From contig NZ_NMUL01000049.1 of assembly GCF_002234595.1 (NCBI RefSeq), forward strand, positions 62,001 to 126,000: a stretch of DNA of 64,000 nucleotides, written 5' to 3'. This stretch comes from Amycolatopsis vastitatis (GTDB taxonomy: Bacteria > Actinomycetota > Actinomycetes > Mycobacteriales > Pseudonocardiaceae). The notes below the pieces were generated by a model. That model did not search any database. It had not been told where the DNA came from and saw only the letters and a program-made list of their open reading frames with translations. This document shows positions 31,629 through 41,800 of the stretch, in pieces. How positions within the stretch are numbered: position 1 is the stretch's first letter; the number at the start of each line of letters is the position of its first letter. The position numbers were made by a program, and so were the translations under genes.

Positions 31629-32033
31629 ATGATTCTGAAGAAGATTGTCCTTGGTTCCGCGGGCCTCGGGGTCGCCGTGATCGGGGTGATCTATCTCTTG
31701 GCTCCCCACCTCTTGCTCGACGTCTACGGGGTCGATATCCAGTCGCCATCGGAGGCGAACATTTTCAGGAGCGGTTCCGGGGCACTGTACGTAGCCCTGG
31801 CGATCCTGTTCCTGCTGGGAGCCTTCAACACGCGTTACACCAGGACTTCGCTCGTCACGCTGTTCACCTTCATGAGCGGCCTGGTTGTGGGGCGCCTGGT
31901 CAGCATCGTGGCGGATGGGTGGCCCCATGTGGTGCTGATCGTCGTTCTTGTCGTCGAGGCTTCCTTCGCCGGTGCTGCGGCCTATGCGTTGCGGGTGCAG
32001 GACTCCTCCCAGCAGCTGAGGGAGACCGCCTGA
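31629..32033 (+). CDS. DUF4345-type small membrane protein
   Basis: The 134-residue protein starts at ATG 31629 and has four hydrophobic helices (IVLGSAGLGVAVIGVIYLLAP near 5-25; GALYVALAILFLLGAF near 50-66; LVTLFTFMSGLVVGRLVSIV near 73-93; VVLIVVLVVEASFAGAAAYAL near 100-121). A conserved FRSGSGALY stretch precedes the second helix, the usual pattern of DUF4345 proteins. Function is unknown. It appears monocistronic. Confidence 0.75.
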   Translation: MILKKIVLGSAGLGVAVIGVIYLLAPHLLLDVYGVDIQSPSEANIFRSGSGALYVALAILFLLGAFNTRYTRTSLVTLFTFMSGLVVGRLVSIVADGWPHVVLIVVLVVEASFAGAAAYALRVQDSSQQLRETA

Positions 32034-32286
32034 CAGTCAACGCCCCTCGTGAGGCAGGGCGCACGACAACAGCTCTCGATTCACGGACCGAAACCGCGTT
32101 TTGGCACGGTGCAGGTTGATCGCCTCGCGGGTGACGGCGATCGGGCAGGACTCGACACGGATGTAGAACGTTCCAGGTAGGCGGTCGAAGTCGCCTTGGT
32201 GAGCCCGGAGACGCTCTCGTGAGCCCGCGAAGGGCGGCCCGTGCCGGTGCCGGGCACAGCCCGGCCATGCAGGGAGGCGGACTGGC

Positions 32287-33108
32287 ATGGTCGTAGCGAG
32301 GGGAGTGCACGGCCCGTTCGTGCTCGCGGTCTGCGCGGAGATGGTCTTCCGCGATCTGCCGATCGTCGAGCGGGTCCGCCGCCTGACCCGGCTCGATGTC
32401 CAGGTGGAGATCTGGGACTGGACCAAGCATGACATCGACGCCCTCGTGTCGCTGCGCGACGAAGGAGCCGTCTACTCGTCGATGACGGGCTACGTCCGGG
32501 GCGGGCTGGTCGAGCCGTCCGCTGTAGCCGACCTGCTCGCCACCGCGGAGAAGTCGATACCGGTCGCGAAAAGGCTGGGGATCACCCGGCTCAACCTCCA
32601 CGGGACGGGACTCGGCGGTGATGGCCTGCCGGTCGTTCCCGTCGAGAAGACCACCGGTGCCATGTGGCTCGCCGCGCGGGACACGCTGGTGCGGATGGCC
32701 GAGCTCGGGGCGAAGAACGACGTCGTGTTCGTCCTGGAGAACCTCAACCTCGCCGTCGACCACCCGGGAGTTCCGTTCGCCCGCGCGGACGACTGCCTCG
32801 CTCTCGTCCAGGCGGTGGACCACCCGAACCTGCGGCTGATGCTCGACCTGTACCACGCTCAGATCGGTGAGGGGAACCTGATCGATCTGTGCCGCCGGGC
32901 GCTGCCGTTCATCGGCGAGATCCAGGTCGCCGACGTCCCTGGCCGCTGCGAGCCGGGAACGGGCGAGATCAACTACCCCCGGGTCGCTGCCGCCTTGGCC
33001 GAGTCGGGATACCGGGGAACCGTCGGGCTGGAGGGATGGCCGAGCGGTGACGACACCGCCGCGGTCGAGCGCTTCCGGGCAGCCTTTGGCGTGAAAGAAG
33101 GTTGGTGA
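32287..33108 (+). CDS. Hydroxypyruvate isomerase-family TIM-barrel enzyme
   Basis: The 273-residue protein starts at ATG 32287 with GGAGG 9 nt upstream. It has the AP-endonuclease-2-like TIM barrel: a Glu ligand in VFVLENLN near residue 150, MLDLYHAQIGEGNL near 184-198, IQVADVPGRCEPGTGEINY near 211-230, and a final Glu in VGLEGWPSG near 250. These motifs are those of hydroxypyruvate isomerase and related ketose isomerases. It is the first of three genes with one base between it and the dehydrogenase gene. The substrate is probably a keto-sugar or polyol intermediate. Confidence 0.85.
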   Translation: MVVARGVHGPFVLAVCAEMVFRDLPIVERVRRLTRLDVQVEIWDWTKHDIDALVSLRDEGAVYSSMTGYVRGGLVEPSAVADLLATAEKSIPVAKRLGITRLNLHGTGLGGDGLPVVPVEKTTGAMWLAARDTLVRMAELGAKNDVVFVLENLNLAVDHPGVPFARADDCLALVQAVDHPNLRLMLDLYHAQIGEGNLIDLCRRALPFIGEIQVADVPGRCEPGTGEINYPRVAAALAESGYRGTVGLEGWPSGDDTAAVERFRAAFGVKEGW

Positions 33109-33109
33109 C

Positions 33110-34123
33110 ATGCGGATCGGACTCATCGGGCTCGGCCGGATCGGGGCTTTCCACGCGGACACCCTCGCCGCATTGAGTGCGGTCGAGGAACTGGTCGTCG
33201 TCGACGCGCTCGATACGGCGATGAAGTCCGTGACCGAACGAATCCCGAAGGCTCGTGCGGCCGGCTCGCCGGACGAGCTGCTCGACGCGGGCGTGGACGG
33301 CCTCGTCATCGCGGCGTCGACCGCGGCGCACGCGGAACTGATGCTGGCCTCGGTGAAGCGCGGCATACCGACGTTTTGCGAGAAGCCGATCGCCGGCTCC
33401 GCGCGCGAGGCGGCGAGCGTACGGGACGAGCTCGAAGGTGCGGGTGTGCCGATTCAGATCGGGTACCCCCGGCGATTCGATCCCGCTTTCGCCGCCGCCC
33501 GCGACGCGGTCCGCGGTGGTTCGCTGGGGCGGGTCCACACCGTCCGGTCGACCACCATGGATCCGGCACCCCCGCCGGCTTCCTACCTGGCCGTGTCCGG
33601 CGGGATCTTCCGCGACTGCGCGGTCCACGACTTCGATGCCGTCCGGTGGGTCACCGGCCGGGAGGTCGTCGAAGTCCACGCGGTCGGTGCGGTGGATCCA
33701 TCGGCACCTGCTGAGCTGTATCTCGACAACGACGATTTCTCGACCGCGTCGACGCTGCTCGTCATGGAGGACGGGACGATCGGCGTCGTCTCCAACACGC
33801 GCACCAATGCGCGTGGCTACGACGTCCGTCTCGAAGTCCACGGCAGCGACGACTCCGTTGCCGCCGGGCTCGACGACGGTCTTCCGCTTCGCTCGACGCA
33901 GCCGGGAGCCACCTGGCCGGCCGGGCCGCCGCACACGTTCTTCATGGATCGCCTCGCCGAAGCGTTCCGGATCGAGCTCGAGACTTTCTGCGCCGTCGCG
34001 GCGGGCACTGTCGAATCGCCGACCCCGTTGGGCGACGCACTGCGAACGGCCTGGGTCGCCGAAGCGGCGACTGTGTCCGCTCGGGAAAGACGGCCGGTTC
34101 GCGTCGACGAAGTCGCGCTCTAG
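33110..34123 (+). CDS. Gfo/Idh/MocA-family NAD(P)-dependent dehydrogenase
   Basis: The 337-residue protein opens with the dinucleotide-binding GLIGLGRIGAFHADTL and has the family motif CEKPIAGS near residue 87. The substrate-domain signature is QIGYPRRFDPAFAAA near 120, followed by GGIFRDCAVHDFDAVRWVTGREV near 164-185 with the conserved Asp/His pair. The architecture is like inositol 2-dehydrogenase (IolG). It forms an operon with the two TIM-barrel genes, as in inositol or rare-sugar catabolism. The actual sugar is unknown. Confidence 0.9.
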   Translation: MRIGLIGLGRIGAFHADTLAALSAVEELVVVDALDTAMKSVTERIPKARAAGSPDELLDAGVDGLVIAASTAAHAELMLASVKRGIPTFCEKPIAGSAREAASVRDELEGAGVPIQIGYPRRFDPAFAAARDAVRGGSLGRVHTVRSTTMDPAPPPASYLAVSGGIFRDCAVHDFDAVRWVTGREVVEVHAVGAVDPSAPAELYLDNDDFSTASTLLVMEDGTIGVVSNTRTNARGYDVRLEVHGSDDSVAAGLDDGLPLRSTQPGATWPAGPPHTFFMDRLAEAFRIELETFCAVAAGTVESPTPLGDALRTAWVAEAATVSARERRPVRVDEVAL

Positions 34124-34175
34124 GACATCGGTTTCTTCCTCACTCGCACAACGACGTAGGACAGATTGGATTCCC

Positions 34176-35141
34176 GTGCAACTCGGACTCATCACGGACT
34201 CGGTCGGCAGCCGCCCGCTCGAGGAGGTGCTCAACCTCGCCGTCGAGCTCGAACTGGACACGATCGAGCTCGCGACCGGGAACTGGTCGGCAGCCCCGCA
34301 CGCCGACCTGAACGAACTGGTGTCGAACCCGGCGGCCCGGGGCCGCTTGGCCAAGGAGGTGGAGTCGCGTGGACTCTCGCTGAGCGCCCTCAACGCGAAC
34401 GGCAACCAGCTGCACCCGGTGCAGGGGGCAGAGCACGACCGGGTCGTCCGGGACACCATCACCGTCGCCGGGGAACTGGGGGTGCCCGTCGTCGTGCTGA
34501 TGTCAGGCCTGCCTGGTGCGAAGGGCGAACGCACACCGAACTGGATCACGACCTCGTGGCCGCCCGAGACGCTGGAAGTGCTCGAGTACCAGTGGAACGA
34601 GGTGGCGATCCCGTACTGGCACGATCTTGCGGAGTTCGCTCGCCGGCGTGGTGTCCGGCTCGCGGTGGAGATGCACGGCCGCCAGCTGGTGTTCAACGTC
34701 GCGACCATGCACCGGCTCCGGGAAGCGGTGGGTGACGACGTCGTGGGGGCGAACCTCGATCCCTCGCACCTGATGTGGATGGGTGCTGACATCCTCGCGG
34801 TGATCCGCAGCCTGGGGCCGGCGATCTTCCACGTACACGCCAAGGATACCCGGGTCGAACGGCCGAACGCCGCGGCCAACGGCATCCTGGACACGCTGCC
34901 GCCGGCGCACGCCGCCGACCGGTCGTGGAACTACGTCACGCTCGGCCTCGGTCACCCGGGCGGTGCGACGTTCTGGTCGGAGTTCGTGTACGCCCTCCGG
35001 TCGGTCGGCTACGACGGGTCGCTCAACATCGAGCACGAAGACGTCCTCATCGGCTCGGAAGAAGGAGTCCGGCGAGCGGCCGGGCTGTTGAAGTCCGTGG
35101 TCATCCGTGACGGACCGGACTGGACGCCCGCCCGCATCTGA
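34176..35141 (+). CDS. Sugar phosphate isomerase/epimerase (IolE-like TIM barrel)
   Basis: The GTG at 34176 gives 321 residues. The barrel motifs are QLGLITDSV at the start, LELDTIELATGNW near residue 30, LSALNANGNQLHPV near 75-88, LAVEMHGRQLVFN near 168, and the metal-binding VGANLDPSHLMWMGAD near 193-208. IFHVHAKDT near 220 and LNIEHEDVLI near 285 complete the set. This is the xylose isomerase-like/IolE group. It closes the three-gene catabolic operon, 52 bp after the dehydrogenase gene. Confidence 0.87.
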   Translation: MQLGLITDSVGSRPLEEVLNLAVELELDTIELATGNWSAAPHADLNELVSNPAARGRLAKEVESRGLSLSALNANGNQLHPVQGAEHDRVVRDTITVAGELGVPVVVLMSGLPGAKGERTPNWITTSWPPETLEVLEYQWNEVAIPYWHDLAEFARRRGVRLAVEMHGRQLVFNVATMHRLREAVGDDVVGANLDPSHLMWMGADILAVIRSLGPAIFHVHAKDTRVERPNAAANGILDTLPPAHAADRSWNYVTLGLGHPGGATFWSEFVYALRSVGYDGSLNIEHEDVLIGSEEGVRRAAGLLKSVVIRDGPDWTPARI

Positions 35142-35210
35142 AGTCCTTCCCCGCAGCCACCGACCCGAAGGTGGGAGCGGCACCAATGGCGCCAAGCCGC
35201 ACTGCGGTTC

Positions 35211-35408
35211 AGGGACCGAGGCGCCGGTGCGCCGGAAGACGGCATCGAGCCGCCGGATCTCGCCACCGATCTGCCGGTCTTCACGCCGATCGCCGCGAAG
35301 CCCGACACCGCGACGCTCACGGACCTGAACAAGAAGGTGAGCGTCGACGGCCAGAAGCCCGCGACCGTGGCTCCCGACTGGCTCGAGGCGGCGGGCTTCA
35401 TCAGCTGA
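35211..35408 (+). pseudogene. C-terminal remnant of a glycine betaine/choline-type binding protein
   Basis: A frame without a start runs to TGA at 35406-35408 and reads APEDGIEPPDLATDLPVF, then TPIAAKPDTATLTDLN and KKVSVDGQKPATVAPDWLEA. This matches the closing segment of OpuAC/OsmX-type osmoprotectant-binding proteins (L..LN..V.VDG..P..VA..WL). Upstream in the same frame the match stops, so only about the last 60 residues remain. Confidence 0.5.
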
Positions 35409-35469
35409 GCCGCCCGCTCGTCATTGACTTCGCCTTCGGACGCAAGGTAGCGTCACCGCGTCGACGATA

Positions 35470-35481
35470 TGAAACCTTTCA
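35470..35481. promoter_or_regulatory. Candidate LacI-type operator 1 of the glycoside hydrolase operon
   Basis: TGAAA (35470-35474), CC, TTTCA (35477-35481) is a perfect dyad of the TGAAA...TTTCA kind bound by LacI-family sugar regulators. It lies 132 bp before the GH78 start. No LacI gene is in the window. Confidence 0.45.
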
Positions 35482-35492
35482 ACGCGGAGGCG

Positions 35493-35519
35493 GCGGGCAC
35501 CTTCCTTCGGGATGCCCGC
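35493..35519 (+). terminator. Candidate hairpin terminator
   Basis: GCGGGCA (35493-35499) and TGCCCGC (35513-35519) form a 7-bp stem around a 13-nt loop, followed by TTGCTT. It lies between the binding-protein remnant and the glycoside hydrolase operon. Confidence 0.4.
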
Positions 35520-35579
35520 TTGCTTGAACCCCGATGGCCCTACCCTCCTTTGTCGAAAGGTTCGCGTCCCGCATATAGT

Positions 35580-35591
35580 TGAAACGATTCA
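35580..35591. promoter_or_regulatory. Candidate LacI-type operator 2 of the glycoside hydrolase operon
   Basis: TGAAACGATTCA is a near-palindrome of the same TGAA...TTCA type as the site at 35470-35481 and lies 21 bp before the GH78 start, overlapping the promoter or leader. Two such sites about 110 bp apart would allow looping repression. Confidence 0.5.
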
Positions 35592-35612
35592 CTGCCGAAT
35601 CTCGGAGCCGCT

Positions 35613-38600
35613 GTGCGCCACAGATCCCGCCGTCTGCTCACCCTCGCCGCCCTGGCCTCGCTCCTCGTCGCCGGCACCACGGCGCCCGCGGACGCCGACC
35701 CCGGAAGCCGGTTCTTCACCGCCGCCGATCTCCGCTCGAACCACCTCGATCGTCCACTGGGGATGGACGACACGGCCCCGGCGCTGAGCTGGCGAACGGT
35801 CGCGCGGGACCAGACCACGTACGAAATCCAGGCCGCGACCTCAGCAGCACGGCTGGCCCGCCCCGACCTCTGGGACACCGGCCGCGTCACCGGCACGACG
35901 ACCGAAGCCGACTACGCGGGCCATGCCCTCGGCAGCCGTCAGCGCGTCTACTGGCGGGTCCGCGTCTGGTCCGGCTGGGTACCCTCGGCGTGGAGCGCCC
36001 CCACCTGGTTCGAAACCGGCTTGACCGAGCAAAAGGACTGGTCCGCCGGCTGGGTGGCGAACAGCCGGTGGCAACTCGGCGGCAAGCCCGCGCAGCCGGT
36101 GGCTGTCACGCTGCCGCCACAGACCGCGCGGTACGTCAAGCTCGACGTCACCAAGCTCGGCCTGCCGCTGGCCGAACAGCCCCTCGACAGCCAGAACCGC
36201 ATGGTCACCACCGGCGCCACCCGCCGCTTCCCCGACCTGACCTACCGGCTGCAGCTGGCCGAGCTGCAGGTGCGCGACTCGGCGGATCCCACGGTGAACT
36301 TCGCCGCCGGACGCCAGAAGTACGTCACCGCGTCGGAGACCCAGACCGTGCGCAAGGAGTGGGAGCCCGGCCTGATCGCCGACGGCCTGACCACGTCCAA
36401 CCCCGAGGACGCCGGGAACGCCGGCTACCAGAGTGCCGCGCACACCAGCGCGGACGCCGACATCTGGCTCACCATCGACCTCGGCGCCGCGCACACCTTC
36501 GACCAGGTCGTGCTGTACCCGCGTACCGACACCCTCACCGCCGATGGCCGGACGCCCGGCTTCCCGGTCGACTACTCCGTGCAGACCGCGGCCGACGCAG
36601 CTGGGCCGTTCACCGTCGCCAAGTCCGTGACGGACCAGCCGGTGCCCGCGACCTGGCTGCCGTCCGCGCTGCCGGTGTTCGCGAAGGACTTCTCCGTGCG
36701 TGGCCGCGTCACCAGTGCCCGGCTGTACGTCAGTGGCCTCGGCGTCTACGTGCCGAGTCTCAATGGCTCCCGCGTCGGCGACGCTGTGCTGGAGCCCGGC
36801 GACAGCGACTACGCCGAGCGCGTCACCTACGCCGCGTACGACGTGACCAGGCAGGTTCGCGGCGGCGCGAACACGATCGGCATCGCGGTCGGCAACGGCA
36901 CCGCGGACGCGCTGCACACCTCCGGCCGCTACCGGAAGTTCGCGCGCACGGTGAGCGACCCGCAGGTGATCGCGCAGCTGGAGATCACCATGGCGGACGG
37001 CACGGTGCAGCGGATCGGCACCGACTCCGGCTGGCGCACCACGCTCGGCGCGACCACCGTGTCCCAGTGGTACGGCGGCGAGGACTACGACGCCCGGCGT
37101 GAGATCCCCGGCTGGGACCAGCCCGGCGCCGACCGGGCGAACTGGTCGCCGGTGGTGCCCGTGACGAGCACGGCGAAGCTGTCCGCGCGGCGGAGCGAGC
37201 CCGTCCGTGTGGTGGAACAGTTGCCCGGCAAGGAGATTTCGCGTCCGGCACCCGGTGTGCGCGTCTACGACGTCGGCCGCAACATCGCCGGTTTGCCGCA
37301 GGTGACCCTCACCGCGCCGGCCGGGACCACGATGCGCGTGTACCCGGCTGAGGCCTTGCGCGACGGGCACGTGGACCAGTCCATCAGCAACGTCGGCGCG
37401 CCGGTCTGGGACGGCTTCACGAGCAAGGGCGGCACGCAGACCTGGCACCCCGACTTCAGCTACCACGGTTTCCGCTACCTCGAGGTCGCCGGTGTCCCGG
37501 ACGACGCACAACTGTCGGTCGCCGGCCTGCGCGTGATGGCGGACAACCGGTCCGCGGGTGACTTCGACTCCTCGGACGCGACGCTCGACGGCATCCACCG
37601 GCTCACCCGGGCCGCCGTCGAGAACAACATGCAGAGCGTTCTCACCGACTGCCCGAGCCGCGAGAAGCTCGGCTGGCTGGAGCAGGACCACCTCGCGTTC
37701 GACGCGCTCGCCCGCAACTACGACGTCGAGGCCTATCTCGGCAAGATCGTGCAGGACATGGCCGACGGGCAGGAGGCGAGCGGCCTGGTGCCCAGCACCG
37801 TGCCGGACCACGTGACGCTCGCCGGCGCCTACCGCGACGACCCGAACTGGGGTGGCGCTCTGGTCCTGGTGCCGCTGAAGGCGTACCAGACCTACGGCGA
37901 CAAGGAACTCCTCGAGCGGTACTTCCCCGCGATGCAGCGCTACCTCGCCTTCCTTCAGGGCCAGCCCACGCGGTGGACCGACGGCGTCTACGACTACGGC
38001 CTCGGCGACTGGATCACCACCGAGAAGCCGGTGATGCCGCGTCCGATCGTCAGCTCCTTCGGTGTCTGGGCGGTCGCGGACGGGCTGGCGAAAGTGGCGA
38101 CGGCGCTCGGCCAGGACGCCGCGCCCTACCGCGCGCAGGCCGACGCGTTGGCGAAAGCCGTCTGGACGAAGTACTACAACCCCACCACTGGGCTGTTCGG
38201 CGGCGGTGGGCAGGGCGCGACGGCGCTGGCCCTCGACATGGGCGCGGTGCCCGCCGACCTGCGGGCCGGCCAGACCCTGCACCTGATCGACACCATCGAA
38301 GCCGCCGGGTGGCACCTGGTGATGGGGGAGATCTCCTTTCCGTCCGTGCTGCGAGTCCTGTCGACGGCGGGCCGCGACGACGTCGTCCACCGGATCGCCA
38401 CGCAGACCACCAGTCCCAGCCTGGGCCACCAGGTGCAGGCCGGGCTGACCGCGCTGGGGGAGACCTGGGACGGCGGCAGCGGCCAGTCGCAGGACCACTT
38501 CATGCTCGGCGCGCTGGACGGCTGGCTCACCACGCGGCTGACCGGCATCGGCCAGGCACCCGGTTCGGCGGGCTTCGACACCCTGGTGATCGACCCGGCG

Positions 38601-38810
38601 GTCGTCGGCGACCTGACGTCCGCGTCCGGCAGCTACGAGAGCCCGCACGGCCGGATCTCCACCGCGTGGACGAGGTCCGATCGCGAGTACCGGCTGACCG
38701 TCACCGTCCCGCCGGGCAGCACGGCCGAAGTGCACCTTCCGCAGGGTGACGCCGTCTACCGCGTCGGCTCGGGCACCCACACCTTCCGGCAACCCGTTTC
38801 GCGCGGCTGA
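35613..38810 (+). CDS. Secreted GH78 alpha-L-rhamnosidase with inserted F5/8C-like domain
   Basis: The GTG at 35613 (GGAG upstream) gives 1065 residues with a Sec signal (RRLLTLAALASLLVAGTTAPADA). The N-terminal beta domains carry the family stretch LRSNHLDRPLGMDDTAPALSWRT. A coagulation-factor-type galactose-binding insert lies around residues 225-350 (IADGLTTSNPEDAGNAGYQSA...IWLTIDLGAAHTFDQVVLYPR). The catalytic (alpha/alpha)6 barrel has TDCPSREKLGWLEQDHL near 685, GLVPSTVPD near 730, YDYGLGDWITTEKP near 790 and a late GETWDGGSGQSQDHFMLG near 950. It would release terminal alpha-L-rhamnose from plant glycans or glycosides outside the cell. It is the first gene of a four-gene operon; the next starts 12 bp on. 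Confidence 0.9.
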   Translation: MRHRSRRLLTLAALASLLVAGTTAPADADPGSRFFTAADLRSNHLDRPLGMDDTAPALSWRTVARDQTTYEIQAATSAARLARPDLWDTGRVTGTTTEADYAGHALGSRQRVYWRVRVWSGWVPSAWSAPTWFETGLTEQKDWSAGWVANSRWQLGGKPAQPVAVTLPPQTARYVKLDVTKLGLPLAEQPLDSQNRMVTTGATRRFPDLTYRLQLAELQVRDSADPTVNFAAGRQKYVTASETQTVRKEWEPGLIADGLTTSNPEDAGNAGYQSAAHTSADADIWLTIDLGAAHTFDQVVLYPRTDTLTADGRTPGFPVDYSVQTAADAAGPFTVAKSVTDQPVPATWLPSALPVFAKDFSVRGRVTSARLYVSGLGVYVPSLNGSRVGDAVLEPGDSDYAERVTYAAYDVTRQVRGGANTIGIAVGNGTADALHTSGRYRKFARTVSDPQVIAQLEITMADGTVQRIGTDSGWRTTLGATTVSQWYGGEDYDARREIPGWDQPGADRANWSPVVPVTSTAKLSARRSEPVRVVEQLPGKEISRPAPGVRVYDVGRNIAGLPQVTLTAPAGTTMRVYPAEALRDGHVDQSISNVGAPVWDGFTSKGGTQTWHPDFSYHGFRYLEVAGVPDDAQLSVAGLRVMADNRSAGDFDSSDATLDGIHRLTRAAVENNMQSVLTDCPSREKLGWLEQDHLAFDALARNYDVEAYLGKIVQDMADGQEASGLVPSTVPDHVTLAGAYRDDPNWGGALVLVPLKAYQTYGDKELLERYFPAMQRYLAFLQGQPTRWTDGVYDYGLGDWITTEKPVMPRPIVSSFGVWAVADGLAKVATALGQDAAPYRAQADALAKAVWTKYYNPTTGLFGGGGQGATALALDMGAVPADLRAGQTLHLIDTIEAAGWHLVMGEISFPSVLRVLSTAGRDDVVHRIATQTTSPSLGHQVQAGLTALGETWDGGSGQSQDHFMLGALDGWLTTRLTGIGQAPGSAGFDTLVIDPAVVGDLTSASGSYESPHGRISTAWTRSDREYRLTVTVPPGSTAEVHLPQGDAVYRVGSGTHTFRQPVSRG

Positions 38811-38821
38811 AAGGGAATCCC

Positions 38822-41800
38822 ATGCGCAGGACCTTGATGTCCCTCGTGCTCGCGGTGGTCACCGCACTGAGCGTGAGCACCCCGGCCACCGCCGGGCACG
38901 ACCCCGGCTTCGACCCGGCCGCCTTCGCGAACCCGCCGAAGGACAGCCGCCCGGCGATCTACTGGTACTGGAACAACACGATCACCAGCGCGATCACCGA
39001 CCACCAGATGGCGGAGATGCGCGCCAAGGGCATCTACGAGGCGGTCATCTTCCCGCTCGGTGGCGACTCGATGCAGCCGGTCTTCCTGTCCGAGGACTGG
39101 TTCACCCTCGTCGGGCACGTGCTGCGCGAGGCGCAGCGCACCGGCATGAAGATGTGGTTGTTCAACGACAACAACTTCCCCAGCGGCCGCGGCGCGAACT
39201 ACGTCGTCAACGGCGGCACTCTCGGCGCCCGCACCATCCCCGCCCGCCCGGACCTGCGGTTGAAAGGCCTGCTGCGCTCGACCCGGATTGCCACGGGGCC
39301 GTCGACGCTGAAGCTCGCGGAGACCTCGGGGCTCAGCGTGGACACCGGCAAGCTCGTCGTCGACCCGGCGACCGCGCCGGGCGCCGCCCCGCTCGCCCCC
39401 GGCGCCGGCTGGACCGACTACACCGTGAGCGGCAAGGTCACGCTGACCACCGGAGGCGTCCAGCTGGCGGTGCGCTCGGACGGCACCCACGGCTACCTCG
39501 TGGACGTCGACCAGAAGGGCGCGGCCAGTGTGTACAAAGTGGACGGTCCGAACCGGACGCGGCTGACCACCGGGGTCAACACGCCCGGCTTCACCCCGAC
39601 CCACGTGCAGACGGTGAGCGTCACCGTCTCCGGGACCACGATCACCCCGAAGATCAACAACACCGTGCAGCCCGCGGCCACCGACGCGAGCTACCCGGCC
39701 GGCGCCGCGGCGGTGTCGGCCGAAGGTACGCAACGCTCGCTGTGGGACGACTTGACCGTCACCGCCGCGGACGGCGCCAAGCTGTGGACGTCGACGTTCG
39801 ACGACGCCACCGCGCTCGCGGACTTCTCACAGAACCGCGTGAACCTCACGGGAGTCACCGCGGCGGCCGCGCGGCCGGTGGGCACGACCGCCGCGGTGGA
39901 GCTGACCGGCGACACCTGGCAGGTGCCCGCGGGCCGCTGGCAGGTCGACGTCTACTCGCAGGTCCTGCTGCGGGACGACTCCAGCGGGTACGTCCGCGGG
40001 TACCTCGACCTGCTCGACCCGGCCGCGACTGACGCATTCCTGAGCATCGCGCCCGAGGAGTACGCGCGCCGGTTCCCGTGGGCGATGGGCTCGGTCGTGC
40101 CCGGGTTCTGGGACGACGAGCCGTTCCTCGCCTCCGCGCAGCCGCACCCGTTCAAGCGCCTCCCGTCGTCGCCCGGGCTCGCCGACGCCGTCCGCGCGGC
40201 CGGCGGCACCCCGGGCGTCGCCTACACCGCGGCGGCCGACGGCCTCGACGCGGTCGCGGACCGGGCCGCCGGGACGTACTGGCGAGCGGTCGACAACCTC
40301 TTCTCGACCAGCTACTACCGGCGCGAAGCCGACTGGATGGCCAAGCACGGCCTGAAGCTGATCTCCAACCCGCTGCTCGACGAGCAGGGCCCGCAGCAGC
40401 GGATGAACTCGACCGGCGACCTGGCCAAGGACAACCAGTGGGCGCAGGTCCCCGGCAGCGACATGATCACCACCGACTACACCGCCGGTCGACAGACCAC
40501 CCTGGCCCGCAACGCTTCTTCGGCCGCCCATCAGAGCGGCGCGCCGCGGTCGCTGATGGAGACCTTCGGCAACGCGGGCTGGCAGGTGGCGCCCGACTAC
40601 ATGCACGCCACCGTCGGCGCGCTGGCCACCCGAGGCGTCAACCTGACCTTCCTGCACGCGATGTACACCGACGAGACGTCGGTGACGTTCGCGCCGCCGT
40701 TCGGGCCGCGCAGCACGTTCTGGGAGGACATGCCCGACGTCGACGCGTGGATCGGCCGCGTGATGGAGCTGGGCCGCGGCACGAACCTCGCCCGGAGCGG
40801 GCTCGTCCAGCCGCAGCGGGCCGCCGAGCAGACCCGGAAATCCGACGCGGGCCACCGGCTGGACGACGACCTCTCGGCGACGGCGTTCGCCCTCGAACGC
40901 GGACAGGTCGACTTCGACCTGCTGAGCGACTCGTCGCTCTCGGGCGACCCGGCCGCGCGCTTCCAGGCCGTCCCGCGCGCCGGGACCCTGCAGGTCGGTC
41001 GGGCGGACTACCAGCTCGCGGTGCTGCCGCGGACCCCGGTGGTCGACCTCGAGACCGCGCGCACGCTGACGAAGTTCGTCCAGAGCGGGGGACACCTCAT
41101 CGCGGTCGGTCCGCTGCCCACGCGGGAGGCGGCCGGGCGGGATGCCGACCTGGCCCGTGAGCTGCGAAATCTGTCCGGCAGCTCGTCATGGACCCGGCGT
41201 GGCGCCGGGGCGGTCGCGCTGGTCACCGACGTGAACGCGATCGCGGGCCTGGCGCAGAACGCCGGGTTCGGCGCGGCGCGGCTGCAGCCCGCGGCGGACG
41301 CCGTGCGGGTGCAGCGCACCGGCCGGGGCGCGGACACCGCGTTCCTGCTCAACAACGAGAGCGACGCCGTGGTGACCACCACCGTGACGTTCCCGGTCGG
41401 CGGCACGCCCGAGATCTGGGACCCGCGCACCGGTACGGCGAAGGTCGCCACGGCATATTCGCGCGGCTGGGCCACCACCGGCGTCCCGGTCACGCTCCAG
41501 CCGTACGAGACCCTCGGCGTGGTGTTCCGCCAGGGCGTCCGTGACACCGCGCACCTGACCGACGGCACCCTGCCCGCCGGTTCGGTTTCCTTGACCGGGC
41601 GGGAAATGCAGGCGGCGGTGACCGCGGTGGCGTCAGGCACCTACGCGCTCACCGGGCAGGCGAACGGCCGCACCTACCGGGGCACCGTGCGGGTCACCGA
41701 CCCGCTGGCGCCGATCGCGCTGACCGGGCCGTGGACGGTCCGGCTGGAGCAGGACGGCGCCGTCGCCACCGAACGCCCGCTCGGCTCCTGGACCACGTTC

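Noticed and set aside
32037..32180. Minus-strand reading (TFYIRVESCPIAVTREAIN and on) after the DUF4345 gene
   Set aside because: It looks faintly protein-like, but no family, start or neighbour supports it. The 253-bp gap before the isomerase gene is left unannotated.
35841..38792. 983-codon antisense open frame opposite the GH78 gene
   Set aside because: Typical GC-driven antisense frame; the + strand shows complete family motifs while this one has none.
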